From positions 212,305 through 276,304 of the forward strand of contig VWZS01004360.1 in assembly GCA_013397075.1 (NCBI GenBank): DNA of 64,000 nt, given 5' to 3'. Below the pieces are notes generated by a model. The model was not told the origin of the DNA. It saw only the letters and a program-made list of their open reading frames with translations, and did not search any database. The position numbers and the translations under genes were made by a program. The DNA is from Rhabdornis inornatus. Lineage: Eukaryota > Chordata > Aves > Passeriformes > Rhabdornithidae. This document shows positions 46,701 to 61,700 of this stretch, piece by piece. Position 1 is the first letter of the stretch. Every line of letters begins with the position of its first letter.

Positions 46701-49700
46701 TGAAGACAAAAATAATTGAACCTGTTTTTAGTTAATGTCTACAATGTTTTAGTGCATTACAAGATTGTGAAGTAAGAGGTCTCTGTTTGAAATGGTGCCC
46801 CAGGAATATCAATTGTATGACCTCCCTTGAACTGGATGATTCCCTAATCATCAGATAACACCATTGTTGTAACACGTGCTGGGTATGTGCCATTGAACTG
46901 CCACTTTGTGGCACAGCTCTGAGGGAGCAGAAAACAAACAAATAAATTAATCATACCATTTATGGAGCCAAGCCACCCTCCATGGAGTAAAAGCTAATCA
47001 ACCTCATAATAGCATGCAGTGCCCATGCGTAATCAAACTGTTTAATTCTCTATGAATTATTCAGCGAGTCCTCCTGGCAGTTGGGGTAAGTTGTGTGTTC
47101 CTGGCTGCTGTTTCTCTCCTGCAGCAATCTCCCCTTGCTGCCCAGACTCAATATTTCGTGTTGTTTCCACAGAACCGGTGAGTGATGGACAGGCTGCACT
47201 ATCCTTGTGGCCAAACAATGTTCTGCCAATTGATTTCTTTAAATACCAAGCTTTTAATCGACTGCAGATTTTGTTTTCCAATCTCTCTCCTTCTCTCGAA
47301 CTCCCTTCTGCTAATTTGCACTTTGTTCTTCTCCCATTTTCCTAATGACACAGCATTTCAGACAGGAACTGTTTATTGATGTTGCTGCATTAGCAGGCAG
47401 AGCAGATAAACCTTCTTGTGACTGCTGTTCAGGAGAAAAAACATCTTTCTTTCTTTCTTTTCAAGGCTCACAAAAAAACCAGCTAGAAATTCAATACAAA
47501 GCTAATAGCCCATTTATGGAAAATACCAAAAGCAGCCATTGCCCTTAGAAAATGTTTCCTTTTCTGCTTTCTCACATCCTTGTCTGCAAAGCTCCCCCTT
47601 ATGTAACTCCCTTAATTTAGAACTCCAGGATCCCATTTCTTCTATGAAAGCTTTAGTGGTGTAATCCACCAATAGAGATGGACTTTCTTTTAATTACATG
47701 GTATATTTATACATAATCATCCATAATCCAATAACGTTTTGTAACATGGATCCATTCTTAATCAAAACTAAGTAACCTGACCCTTAGTCAGAACTAATGC
47801 TTGCTCAAAGCTCAGTTGTAAGACCAGTCCCACTAAAATTCTCTGGAGGCTAAGATGACATCTTTGTGCAGCACTTTAGCAAAATCAGTTAATACTGAAT
47901 CTACTTTAAACACAGAAATTGCCTTCCTTATTTCCAGCAGTTTTTACCAAGCACTTTGGACATGAACCTAAGTGCCACTTGCAAAGACATTCTCGAGGTG
48001 TGCACTTGTAGCTCGTTACATCTTTGCCTTCTTCTGGTGGTGCTGACAATCACCTGCTCAGCTGGAGGTGGGGAGCACAAAACAGAACCAACAGAGCCAA
48101 AAATCCCCATCCTCATTCCTCTCCAGATGGGTCTGCAGCTCCTCATGTCCGTGCTGGCACAGGGAGTGGTGGTGGGACTGGGGAGGGACACTCCCATTCC
48201 TTCATCTGAGGACTGTCAGGGGCACTTGTAATCCAGGCACTGCTGCCCTCTGAGCTCTGCCAGGCTCCTGGGACTGACTGCACTGCAGTACCAAAAGAAA
48301 ATCAAGCCAACACACTTCAAATTACCTTGAAGGTGGCTTCCACCTGTTTCTGAGAGCAGACAAGAGCATTTGTGCATGATCTCCTTCCTTGGTATCTGAA
48401 GTTTCGGACTACCTTACACTGCACATAAGCTGAAATGGCACAAACCGTTGGCAATGGGATTCAGTGGGCATGCAATAACTCTTTTGCATCCTTACCCTGG
48501 AATGCAAAATGCATGAGGTGTTTTCCAAAACAGTGTTCATGTCTGACCTTTCTTTCCTGTCCTGTGCAGAGATGTCAGTGAGGAACTAAGGACAGAATGA
48601 ACTCAGAAGCAAAACTGTGCAAGCTGGAAGCATTTTTTCACTTTAAGCTTTCCTTTTGGAAGAGGAATGTCCATTTCATTCAACAACATTTACAATCTGA
48701 GTACTTTGATAAGGCTGATTTGGAGACCCCTGTCTTTGACCTAACTTGATTTTAAAACTAATTTTACCTAAGGAAAGACTGAATATAAACGGAGTAGGGA
48801 TTTTAAAATTTGACCTAGAATGTTGAACTTATAGCTGACCTTTGAACTGCTCCTAGATTACCCAGGGTTTATGGTCATCCTATGTTTCACTGGAAGGGTC
48901 ATTTCCTGTAGGACCTAAATCCAGTCATCTGACTTGTGACCTCTTGGATTAGATTTATGACCTTGCAAGGTCAGTCTTTAACTCCTTCTAGAGTGTTAAG
49001 TTGCAAAGAGAACATTGTATGTCATTAGAAATGCACTTTTCTCCAGCACAATAATAAGGTTTTGGAATTGCCTTTAATTCAGGCTCACAAGACACTATTG
49101 ATTTTCAAACAACATTTAGACTTTGTAATTATCCCTACATTTTCTTAATTTATAAATAAGTAAATATGTACACTGAAGATACCTGTATTTCAATATTTGC
49201 AAGCTTGGCAAACAGAATGTAGTCACTTACTTCAATTTCAAGGTATTTAAACAAAAGAGAGACTTGATTTTCAGCTTTGCTATGAATTAATAACTCCACC
49301 TGGTCTTATTAGAAGCAGTATAAGCTCAACACTCAGCTATAGAAATACAGGCTTTCTTTATGTGTTTATATGTGTAATTAGTGTCCATAACCTGTTAAGC
49401 AGGAATCATCTCTTTTCTTTATCGACAGTGTCCAGTCTGGTTTGACTTTGCTCTCTGATTACCATGAAAATAAAGGCATTGAATAGATTCACTCCTACAG
49501 TGTGAGCTTGCTAGAGTGAAAGTAAAAGCCACAAGATTTCTCTGGTTAACCATAAAATTCAATAGACTGGCACAATTGCATTTTCAATGGAAATCAAAGT
49601 TAAGCACCATAAGCACGAGTTTTTCTAAAGATCAGTTTCTGAGTTAGGCACCAAACACAAGGACTAGATTTATTGAGATATTACCCCAAAACTCTGTGTG

Positions 49701-52700
49701 AAAAGATGAAGCAGCTCTCCTTCGAAGGTATCCTGTCCAACGTCATTCCCCAGATGAGGACTCCAAACATTTGTGTTGTCACCTGGGTTACATGGTGAGA
49801 ACTACCTGAGAAATTCTCCTTGTTGTGTTTCTTTTCCCTGTCCTTCAGATCCCACGAGGTCACGAGCCTTGCGCTGCAATGGCCGTGCCTGCAACCCTCC
49901 AGTGGGAAACCTGGCCACGGGAAGGACACCAGTGACCACCACCACGTGTGGCCAGAACAGCACAGAGCTCTTCTGCTTCTACCCAGAGCAGAACCTGCTC
50001 CACCACGTCTCCCCTGGCTGTGGGCAGCCCCACTGTGCCAAGTGCAACACCAACCAGCCCGAGAACTCCCACCTCCCTGCTGACATGACAGATGATTTCT
50101 TTGCAAACCCCATCTCCTGGTGGCAGTCTGCCCAAGGGGTACACAGAGAAGAAATCCAACTGGACTTTGAAACAGAATTCTACCTGACCCACGTCATTGC
50201 TGTGTTCAAGTCACCCCGCCCGGCTGCCATGGTGTTGGAAAGATCCCAGGATTATGGGCAGACTTGGAGGCCCTACAAGTATTTCTCTGTCAACTGTACA
50301 GCTACTTTTGGGCTCCAGGATGATCTCATTGAGGAAGGCTCCATGTGCACCTCCAGGTATTCAGATGCAGTGCCCTGCACCAGAGGAGAGGTAAGCAATG
50401 ATTGAGGTTTGGACTAAGTTTAATGTCAAACAGCTCAAGACTGCCAGAAAACCAGAGTGTATCTCAAAGAGATACTGTGCATATAAATTAAGAAAGTTAT
50501 CCCATTCCTAAAGGCTTTGTGTTAAGCAAATAAAGGGGAAGAAGAAGAGAAATTATACATCAATGATAGAAATTCTTTAGCAAATTTCTTTTATGAGAGC
50601 TCACAGGATAATATGAACATTGCCTAATTTTACACTGCAGATGCCCAAAACTGGACTGGAATTCTAGCAAAGTAGATGTAGGGAAACACACCTCTGTAGA
50701 GTCTGATTTTTTCAAACCATTCTCACTTTAGGATGATATGAACTGCATGATCTTTCTTTTTCTTCTCCATATAAAAGTCTTAGATGATTGACTGACTTTT
50801 AAATACATCATTCCTCCAAGTTCAGTGTTTTCTTGCTTTCACTTTTCTTGCTGATAGTGACCATGGCTGATTGTATCAAGCCACAGGCTTCAGAAATAAA
50901 AATGCTTGGAAGCAGAAGTGGGAGTGAGCAGCCAAGATTCACTATTCAATGGTGGGAAAAGCCCTTCCTTGGTATGAATATTCTGATTTGTTTTTAAACA
51001 TACACAAAAGAGTGTTTTTAAAATAAATGTACAATTGTTCTGATAAATTCCTCTGACAAGAACATTAACTACCAATTAGATTCTTTTCATTCATCAATCT
51101 TGAAACAGTTCAGATGGGAAAGACCATGAACATCATTGGTATCCTTTTACAAAGAAGACAAAGTCACAAAGCAAGATTATGAAATATTCTTGTAATTACA
51201 GCAGAGGCTTGAATATTTTCGTGTCCTTTTACTTCCTTCTCTCTTCTTCAGAGAAGTCACAATCCTTTTGGTTCCGATGTCTGGAAGTGGTCAGCAGATT
51301 CAGAGAAACACTTATCTGCAAATTAAGCTTAGGTGTGAGGTGAATGGTCCAGATAGGCTTCAGAAAACTCAGTGTTTCAGCAGTGCACTTCAAAATGCAC
51401 ATGAGAAGAAACTAAGGTGCTATACCTGAGGCAGGGCACAGTTGTAGGGAGAGATTGAATTCATCTGTGTATAACAGGCTAAGAAACATCTCTGCATATT
51501 AGAAACCGGGAACAGATCATCTGACTACTAGACTCTTATTTCTGGAATAGTCATTCTGCTGGTCAGTTATCTTGATTCATTTCAGGTCCAAGTCAAATAC
51601 TTCCAAATGTCTTCTGTAGGGAGGTTACAATTTGCCACGTCAAGAATCTCAGCAAGTAATATATTTTTCCATTCTCGTGTGCCTTCCAATCAAAAATCTG
51701 GAAGTACTTTGCAAGACCCAGTTAATGATCTTCAGCACACATACAAGGGTTCTGCTGCCATTTCACAGATGAGAAAAGAGCAGCACAGGAAGGTGAAGTG
51801 TTTTGTGGTAAGAGAGGATGATTCCAGTTGAGTGAGGGACAGAATTTAGGGTCTGAGGGAAATGCCTTGGCCTTAAACACAAAATAACCCTTTCCTCTCT
51901 AGTACAGTATCCCCTGCACTATGTTGGCTTTTGTGCTTTGCTTGTGCTAACCTTGAGGAATATCATTAAGACCATGTGCTGCTGGTACAACAAATCTGAG
52001 AAGTAGACGGCAGAAAATCAAATAATAAAACATTCATCCAACATGAGCCTTTGTGATTGCAAGTGTCAGAGTGATTCTGCCAATTTGGGCGGTCATTTCA
52101 GTACTGAAATGAGTATGTGTGTGCTATGGCATGGTAGTAGATGTCGGAAAACAACAGTAAAAATAAGACCAGTCCTATATTTACAGGTTACCCTAGCAGA
52201 TCCAAAATATTTTCATGAACATGCATAGATCCAGAGGTCACTTCCTCCATGGGACAAGTGCTGAAGCTTTAAAGCAGCACACAGGGATCTGTGTGGCAAC
52301 TTAACAGAGGACAAGACAAATACTGTTCCACAACACATTAACCCAAAAGAACTGTCCAGCTCTGGACAGACTTTACAGGGACCTCTTAATCAATCCATGA
52401 AATGTCCCTATGGCAAGGGTGCAGAATCTTTTCAGGTCAGCAGTATGACATAGCAGATTCTTTTGTGAATTGAAATAAAGGAAGGCAGAGCTATTTAAAG
52501 TGATACCTGATCAGATTTGCCTGAGTGACAGTGCCACTGTTACTACAGGTCTCACAGGAGCTTTGCCCACACACCTCAGAACTGCAATTTTACACCTTGT
52601 TTTGAGGATGTCACAAATGTCACCGGGGCATCCTCTCAAGCACTGACTCAAGTGACTTTGAAGGCAGCTGACCGAATCCCCACCAGTATTTTCTTCAGTG

Positions 52701-55700
52701 TTCTCTGCTTCTTTTTCACCTCCACTCTGACCTACCCAGTTACTGATTCTGGCTAAGCCTTGGATTGCTGAGGGGCTCACATCACAAGCTGACAGCACGT
52801 CTGAAATGATCAAAACTGTTCCAACTTAAGTGCTAATTAATGCTCTGACATAAATGCCAGTTTTCTTTACTGAGGGGTTTGAAGTAATTTTCACCACATG
52901 AGACCCAGGTTATTCTTGGGTCCTATTCATTCTGAGAACAGACACACATTCCTTTTTTTAACAGGGCACAAAAGGAATTTAAAAAAAAAAAAATGCTTAG
53001 TGATAACACTTAGGTTTATAACCCATGCTGAGACACATCATAAAACAAGATTTCAGGTCAACTGGCTTGCAGAACTGAGAATGTAGGCATGAAAGGATAA
53101 GGTGGTAGAGCTGCAGTATATGCACATATCTGAAACTGAGATCCATCTCAGCATATTCTGGCCACCAAGACCACTGAAAGAGTTTCTTCCTAAAAGCAAG
53201 GTAAAAAATTTGTCAGAAGAGAAAATTTTAGGAGACTAGAGAAAATGGAGCAAGAGACCTTTGGATGAGTGATGTGACAACATCACAGCAGAACATAATG
53301 TTAAGGCATATCCCTTGTCTGTGGTAGATTGCTCCTTATTTTTCAGCTCTGTCAGGGTCACATATCTCTGTTCCATCTCAGATAAGATACATCTGAGACA
53401 GAAGGCATTGGGAAACACCTCATATAGAAATGCAAGAAGATTACTCTCTAATATATCTTTTCCTTTTTCTTTTACTCAAGCAATCCCTTACTCCCATTCA
53501 GATCCAGAGTACTTTAGTAGATAGAATCTGTCTATCTGAAATCCTAGGGTCCTTGTCATTAGTTCACGAACTAAAACCACATTTTTAAGGTCTGCTCATC
53601 ATCTGTAAGTGCATCTACAGGGAATGCTAGCATGGAGACTTGTGAATCAATTGAGACATTTTTTACCCACTTGTCCATCCATCTGTTCTTCTAACTTAAA
53701 AACACTATACCATATAGTCATGGAGCCTAAAATGAGCTAACAGAAATTGTTTGTCTGGCCCAAACAAAAGGAGAAATTACCACAGCATTGCATCAGACAT
53801 CAATGTGAGTTGCAGTTCAAACATCATGTGGGGGAAAAAGGGACCGAAATGTTTGAACCTGCATCCTGACAGCACGTGCACTCAAGGATCTGAGAGATTA
53901 AGAGCACGTTTTTAATAAACTGGAATATCAGGAAATGAAAACAAATGTTCTCCTCCATTGAATATGATGTTTGCATGAAAGGAAGACATTAGCATGCAAA
54001 GTGGGGTGGAACACTGACCTGCTCATAACCACCAGGCCTGAAGGAGACCCTTCCCCGACTGAGTCTAGCTAGTGGAAAGGAGTTCTGAATCAAAGGCTGC
54101 TTCATTTATGTGAGTGTCTGTGTGACAGATGACACCAATGAAGTGTGATATAATAAACCCATTACTGGAATTCACTGGGGGCTGGAAGAATTGTGTATGC
54201 CTGAATTAAGGAACTGGTTTCTATGGCAACATGTTAAGTGTGCCTTGCACAGAAGACCTGTTCATTCTCCGTTTTGTATCCTGTGGTGACCTCTTTAGGG
54301 ACAGAAGTCCCCAGCAGTGCCTTTTGTCAAAGATGAGTGGGCCCTCCTTGTAGCTAAAAGACATTTAATCACTCTTCTAAACACACTCCACTGGTGAATG
54401 CCAGACCAAGACAGGTTGTGATGGGTGCAGTTCTGTCTGCTCCAAAAGCCACAAGGTTTGTTCAGAGAGAAGGCACAGTCAGCTGTGGAAGGTCTTTTCT
54501 TCTGCACTGACACTGAAGCCTCTGCTGCCTTTCTCCATCCACGGGGACCTCCTGAGCAGTATCTGTGGCAGAGGGGACCACTGGCACCCAAGCACCAAAC
54601 CAGGCCAGGGACAAGGCTCTGTGTGGGATGTATGTGATCCTCTTCCAAGGACCTACATTTTATGCTCTTTTCTCAAGCTTCTCTGTTACTGTATTCATAC
54701 CAAACCTTTTGATAAACAAAGAAGTATTCCCTGTGCACACACACACACACACACACACACCCACACCCCTCATTAAATGGCAACATCAATAATTCAGGAG
54801 GTCACCACTGAGGCTTCCATGACTTCTTAGAGTTCTGATCTCATATGGCAGTGGGGTCACTGGAAAGAAACCTGCTCAGCACATCACAAGGTTGAATTCC
54901 CAATAGCTGAGATTCAAAGACAGGGTCTTGCACTTCAGTGAATTATCCAACAGTCATCAGGACTGGCCTCTGAAAGTTGCATGATGCTCGGGTTATTCCA
55001 ACTTCCAGCTGGGTTATTCCAACTTCCATCTGGAAAGGATTGCAGGAGGCATTAGTCACTAGTGTAGGTAAGTGCCTGATTGTTATGACTGGGGCTCTCT
55101 GATAGCATTTGGTTTAACTTGAGCTGCAGGGCAGGTAGAAGGCAGAGGTAAGTTGAGAGGAAGCAGTTAACACCAGCAGTGTAAACAGGCTGACAGCACT
55201 GCCAGGCCCTGCTTCTCTGCAGGAAGAATTAAGGGGCTCAAGGATTTGTCTCTGAAGGGAATTTGAACTGACTCAGACTAGTCCAGCAACCCCATCCCTG
55301 GCAAGTGAAATTGAGGAGGGCACCAGGTGTCCTACTCTGACCTGGTTTGTAATGAACCATTTCAGAAACATTTGGAACATTATAAATCAGCCAGAAAGAC
55401 ACAGCGGTGGGGTTTTTTACCATTTCTTCTGCATTTTTGTATTTTCTGCACATACAAGGCAGCAGACATCAAATTGTTTTTTCTTCTTATCCTTTTTTAT
55501 AAAACCTTAGTGGCGTTGCAGCCATTGATTTTTTTTTCCCCAGGTTTCAAGTGTGAAAAAGTTGTTGCCTAAAATGCTATGAAACTTAGTAATTTATTGC
55601 TGTAATTTTCAAACTGTAGGCAAAAGAACACTTAAATATTTGCTCTACATTTGTCCCCACATCACTGTCACGGTGAGATTATACATTTAGCTGAGTCTGA

Positions 55701-58700
55701 TCATGTGTAAGATTTTAGCCAAGACCTAGAGATGTAAATGGCTCCACTTACAAGTAAAGGATGCTCTCCCATGGGAACACAGCTTGGTTGACATGGGTTG
55801 ACACTGATGGTGATGGGTTGTTTTAACTTTCCCTGACAATCCAGCAGTGAAATGAGTGTCCCTATTCTCAGTCCAGTTCCCATTGAGGCTGTTACATCAC
55901 AGAACTCCTTGTGCCATCCTTTCTCATTTCAGAACAAGCACCATCCCTGGTAATGAAAAAGGACACTGCACTTTGTGGGAGCATGGGAATGTTCTCACAT
56001 CCCCACATCAGGTTCTCCTGTGTTGAATGGAAGGAGTTTAGCCCATTCCCTGTATACAGACTGAAAGCTGAAGGGTTTTCTGTCAAATAATCTAGATTTG
56101 TGTTCCAACTACATTACCTGTCTCATAGAGGGTAGTGCTTCTCACTACAGCCCTTGCCTTTCTACATGGATGTACATCTGCAGATAACCTGAACCTACAG
56201 AATACAATTTGTTTGAGGAAGAGAAAAAGTCTGCATGGCTCTTAGATTTGCCTTCAATTATGCCATAATCATATTGGCAGCCATGCCTAAATATTAATAC
56301 TAAAATGCCACATAAACTGGATTACTGGAATAACCTCAAAGCAAATGCAAACTGAAGGCACATCAATCCTTTCTGATTTGGAGAATACAGAATGAATTTA
56401 GGATGCCACTGTCTTGGTGGTAGCTGAGTTTACCTGGACCAAAGAAATTTAAAAAAATCAAAAGCACAATTATTTCTTTAACAAGTTACCATATTCCATA
56501 CTGGTTTCTCAGCTTTGTTCTCTGGAAGGACAGAAGAGCAGCGGATCTTGACTGAAAAAACACCATTCCATGAGTTGTCAGAATAGACCTCATAATGGCT
56601 GGGAGAAGAGTTAGATTTTCTCTGTGCTCCAAACAGTTAATCAGAAAAAAAAGATTACTTCTTAGTTAAGACTACTGTACCACAAGATAGAAGTCCATCA
56701 AATAAAACAGAGGATATATGCCACTGGGTAGGAAAAATTCTGAGACAGTTGTTTTCTGTTCCTTTAAGAACAAAATCAACTCACATGAAAATCTTTTAAC
56801 GAAGAGGATTTAGGAGTGATGAGAGTTTTTATTGCAGCTTCCTTCTGATGGATCCAGTATAAGCACACAGACATTTCTGACCTTATTAACCTGATTGTGT
56901 GCAGCATGATGAACACAGCTTAAGGATGATTTGTAATATCAAATTCTTGCTCTGCATAAGGATCTTCTTTTGTAGCAGGCCATGCTTTGGCACTGCCCTC
57001 CATTTATGATTCATATTCCTTGACCTTAGGCTATGAGTTAGCAAGGGGGGACATTTGCTGTGCCCGCATCTCTTCTGACTAATACTGGCTGGAAGATCAG
57101 GTTAAGAAAACAGAATTAGATGCATCAGGACTGGAGAAGCAAAACCTGTGGCAAGAAATCAAAAATCTGAGACACTGTCTCTGAAATAAAGATGATCTCT
57201 TGATTGGTGATAAAACAATGTGAGGTTGTGCCAACTTGTGTACAGCAAAACCAGTCACCCAAGAGTGGCTGCCTTTTAGCTTTGCATTTTTACAGAATTT
57301 TCCAGACTTCCTTGCTCTTAGGAAGGTCAGGAGAGGACAGGGACCATCTTTTTGAGGTACAGCTGATTGACTTTTGAGAATGAGAATGACAAATATGTGC
57401 TCAATAGCAGATATGCAGATAAGCATGAACATCCTTCTCAGCATTCAGCTTCAGGGCCAGCCCCTGGTTGTGAGACAAACTTGTGACCTAGGATGTATTT
57501 CCAAAAAGGGTTAAATTATAGAGGTGCTGCACACCTTCAACTTCCACCCAGTTCAATGGAAAGATTTCTAGATTGTCCCTAAGCAGACTCAATCAACATC
57601 AGATTTTCTTCTCAGCTGTGCCTATGCTACTTATATGACAGCTGCACACTGATGTTTAGGGGAACAACTGGGAGATTTCAGAGCAGTCCATTACAGCAAA
57701 AATAGAACAGAACTTGCTACCAGATAGAGATTTCATTACATGAGAAGGGGCTTTACAGTGAAAATGGGAAGCTCTTTCAAAACTTGCATCTTAATTAAAA
57801 GAAAACACTTCTTTTTCATTATACTCTCTTCACATCTTTTACATGAATGTAATGGAAAACTGAAAATTCACACAATATCTCTGGGAAATGAAAAAATAAT
57901 ATTTCTACCTTTCTGCAACAGGCAGAAGTCAAATGTCTGCCTGTATAGAAGGAATTTGCTTCATAGGCTTTAGAATTACTAACTTTGTGAACTGAAAAAA
58001 ATGGAACAAATAACACAGTGAAAAGGTGGAATGTCTCTTCCTGCAGCTCATGACTCTAGGAGTTCACTAATACTTAGATCCATTTATAATCTAATCTTTA
58101 ATAGATTCATGCATCAATGGTTGAGATGGCCAAACTCTTATCTTTTGCTTGCAATTATTAAAATTGCATGTATGGACATCCATCTCCAGGAATTCTCAGG
58201 GAATTTTCCAGATACAAGTTTATTAATATTGCACAAAGTACTTGAATATTAATATCCCATTTTTATGGAAAGAAAACAGCACATAGAACAGAGTTCCTAC
58301 TGAAATTAATCCAGAACAGCATGAGGCTCTAGTTACTTGCTGAGCATTATAGTGAACAATTGTGCTGGGGCTATGACCAAATAGTTGCATTCCCCACTCT
58401 ATATTTTATCAAAGTGATACCTTCTCCTTTTTTAAAGAAATAAAATTATTTCCTAAATCATATAAAATTGTCAACCCATATATATAGCCACCACCAATCT
58501 GTCTCTTAATTTAGGATCCATTTTTCCTTAGGGAACTTCAACCCAAACACATTCATTTAAAACATAGTCATGCATTTATAACGCATAAAAAGTTTAGGGA
58601 GTTGGTTTTGTTGGGTTAATTATTTATTTATTTATTGCTAAATTATGCTTTTATGGAAAAAAAAATCCTGGCATGTAAGGTGAGATACCAGTTCTTTTTA

Positions 58701-61700
58701 AAAAATTTATCCCAATCCAATTATCGGAATTATTTATATATTACCTATATTATTATAGAATCAATACATATAGTAGACTAATGAGGAGAAATTACAGGTA
58801 CTAACATCTTTTTCTTGACAGTGCAGCAATCTAACCATTTTCTATTTTTATGCATATGTGAAATAAAACTACTAAACTGATTTAATTATGAAATAAAACT
58901 GCTACCTCTGTGCAAAATGTAGCTCACCTATACCTACTTCTACTGGCACAATATATCTGTTGATCAAAATGTCTTTGATTTTTACAAAGTTAAGGAAGAT
59001 TAATTCCTTATTGGTGGTTGAATCCTAGAAGAACATTTGAGTTCAGCTCCCAGAAGACCTCAGTAGTGTTATGTCACCCAAATCAGATCTTTAACACTTA
59101 ACAAGGCTTGCCTTGGGAGAAATAAGGACAAGCAAATCCAGTCTCACCAGTGAGCTTATTCCAGACAGAAATGTGTCATGAATTAATCATACAAACAAAC
59201 TCTTGTACCTCAGCTGGAATGGAATACTGTTTTTTCTTAAAAGGACGCCACAATCCCTATGGGACTTCCAAGCTATTAATGTCTCTACTCACAAATGATG
59301 TTCAGTGTTCTAATGGGATATGGAAAATGCCAAAGCAACTCCTCTCAAGAGAGGCAAGGCCAGAAATGAAAATATTTGCAAAACAATAAAGCCACAGGAA
59401 ACCAAACCTTTTTCTAATCTGTCAAACAAAGAAACAAGAAACAAACCAGTTTGGTGGGAGCAAGTGGCCCTTTGCTGAGAGAAGAGCCCCTGACAGCTGC
59501 TCTTTGCCTAAAGACCTCTGTGCTCTCAGAATTCCAATTATGACATGGGGAGGATGGATAATTGACTGGAGACCCCAAAATATGAATCCATCTGCTTTAA
59601 CTTGTCATACCATGTAGAAAATAGTAGTAGTGCACATGATTTTCTTCACACTTACTATAGTACAGTGCAAGCCTATTGCTATCAAGAAGATGTATAGTGC
59701 CAGAGAGAAAAAAGAAACATTTTGGCCATTATCTGCTGACTGTTTTCAGACAGACCCAGTAAAAACTCTTGTTTTTCACCTTATTCACCTTTCCCTCTAT
59801 CTTCTGTGAGGATCCCCATAGCTGATCACAGCTGGCATCTCTGGCAGACATGAGGCCACTTGCCCAGCCTTGTATAATGTACAAAGCAAAATGACACAGA
59901 GTCCCCAGGCAGTGCAAAGGAGAGTCACTTTATTGTAAAAAAAAGGCCTTTTTAAGCAGTTAGCCAGTTATCAATTTACATAGTTTTAAGGCACAACAAG
60001 CCCAAGGCAGCCAACCACCAGGCACCACGACGTGGGCATGCAGCAGTCACACAGCATGTCTCGCACAGCTCTCAGATGTCTCTACCCCTATTCCAGCTGA
60101 GTCACTCTCACATAGTTCCCTTCTACTTAGCCTAAGTAGCAGGCCTGAGCCATGATTTTAAAAGGGTAACAAGGCCCTTAATCTATAAGGCTTTACCTAT
60201 ATGCAGCAGTATAAGAAGGTCACCAGCAGGACCAGAGCAGACCTTGCAGAAACCAATGCTATATCAGTTATATTTCAGATGTCTATTTTATGGAGTGAAA
60301 TGCCTCTAGCATTTAGATTCTCAAGCCACTTATCTGGTGGGCAACCTCTGAAGATCCATCTGAAACGAGATATTTTAACTAAGCATGTGTATTAGAGAAA
60401 CCATAGACAAGAATGGTAAGTGTGAGAACAGAGCTTATAAAAGCTAGTGACTGAATAGACTGCTTTACCCTCGATTCCTCTGGTTTATGCCAATTGAAAC
60501 AGTTTCATGGGGACTTTTAATCATCCTTTGAGATCTCTGAGCTTAGCAGGCTCCACAGAACTATTCCACCCAGTTCCCTGCCTTGGTCTTAGTTTGGCTG
60601 ACCACATGGGAAGGAGATGTGTTGGTCTGTACACAACCAGGTGCTCAGGACTCACTCCACCTCTGTGTGGTCCACAGGGGACTGGGAAAGACAGAGGGTT
60701 CACATAATGCTTTCCACAAAAAGATCAGACCATCCTGGATTAGGGGAACTGGACAGATATGCAGATTTGGTCTTTGTCCTGTGAATCCATCAGTAAGGGG
60801 AATGCTGGGCACCTGGACAAAACAGAATGAGCCATTTGCTTATGGTTCCATTGACCAGGGGAATGTAGACACAGGGGTGGAAACACTTGGGCTATTTTGT
60901 CATGGCTTCATTGGTCAGGGGAATGTGGGCACCTGCATTGCACAGCCTGGGCAATCTGCCCACAGCTCTATCAAACAGGGAACTGTGGGCGTCTCTGATC
61001 TCCCCAAGCAAGGCTGTTTGCAGCTTTGTAAGTAGCTGACAATATAAGAGAAGAGAATCAAAAGAAGAAAAACAGAGTTAACCAAATAGGAAACACTGTG
61101 GACAGGTGGGAGAGCTACCACTGCCTTTGCTGGGGTCTGTGTGAAGCCTGCAGTTGATCCTGTTATTAAGGGTATTTGTCTCCCCTTGTGCCACCAACAT
61201 GCAATTAAACTGTCTCCTAGGCATTTACCAGAAGCTCTTTTGTGACTTCTGCAAGCAAAAAGGAGCAAAAGTATTTTACATGCTACAAATATTTAAACTG
61301 ATCAGTTCACTAGGAAGAAAGAAAAATAAAAACTGAGGGAGAGAAAGAGGGAATCCCTATGGGAACAAAGATTTCACTCTCCTAACTAACAGAGTGAGTC
61401 AGACAGAGACTGTGACTACTTATAAAGCAGGGCCAAAGAATCCCAAGGGCAAATCCCTCTGCCGTGATGGAAAATCTCAAGCAGAGGAGAAAACAACTGT
61501 CCAGTTGGAGTTAGCATGTCTAAGCCTGGAAACAGTGCTAACAGTTCTCTATTTCACTGGCAAGAGCAGTGGTGCAGCCCTCCATTATCAACCTCTCCCA
61601 AAAGCAACCAAAAGAAACAAGCCCACCCCAAGAGACAGAGAAGGGTAGAGTGCTGATGAGCTAAAATACAACAGTCACTGTTAAACACCAAATTAGAACT

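Noticed and set aside
49681..50192. Minus-strand open frames of 141 and 110 codons
   Set aside because: Antisense shadows of NTN4L exon 2, which is GC-rich and clearly coding on the plus strand.
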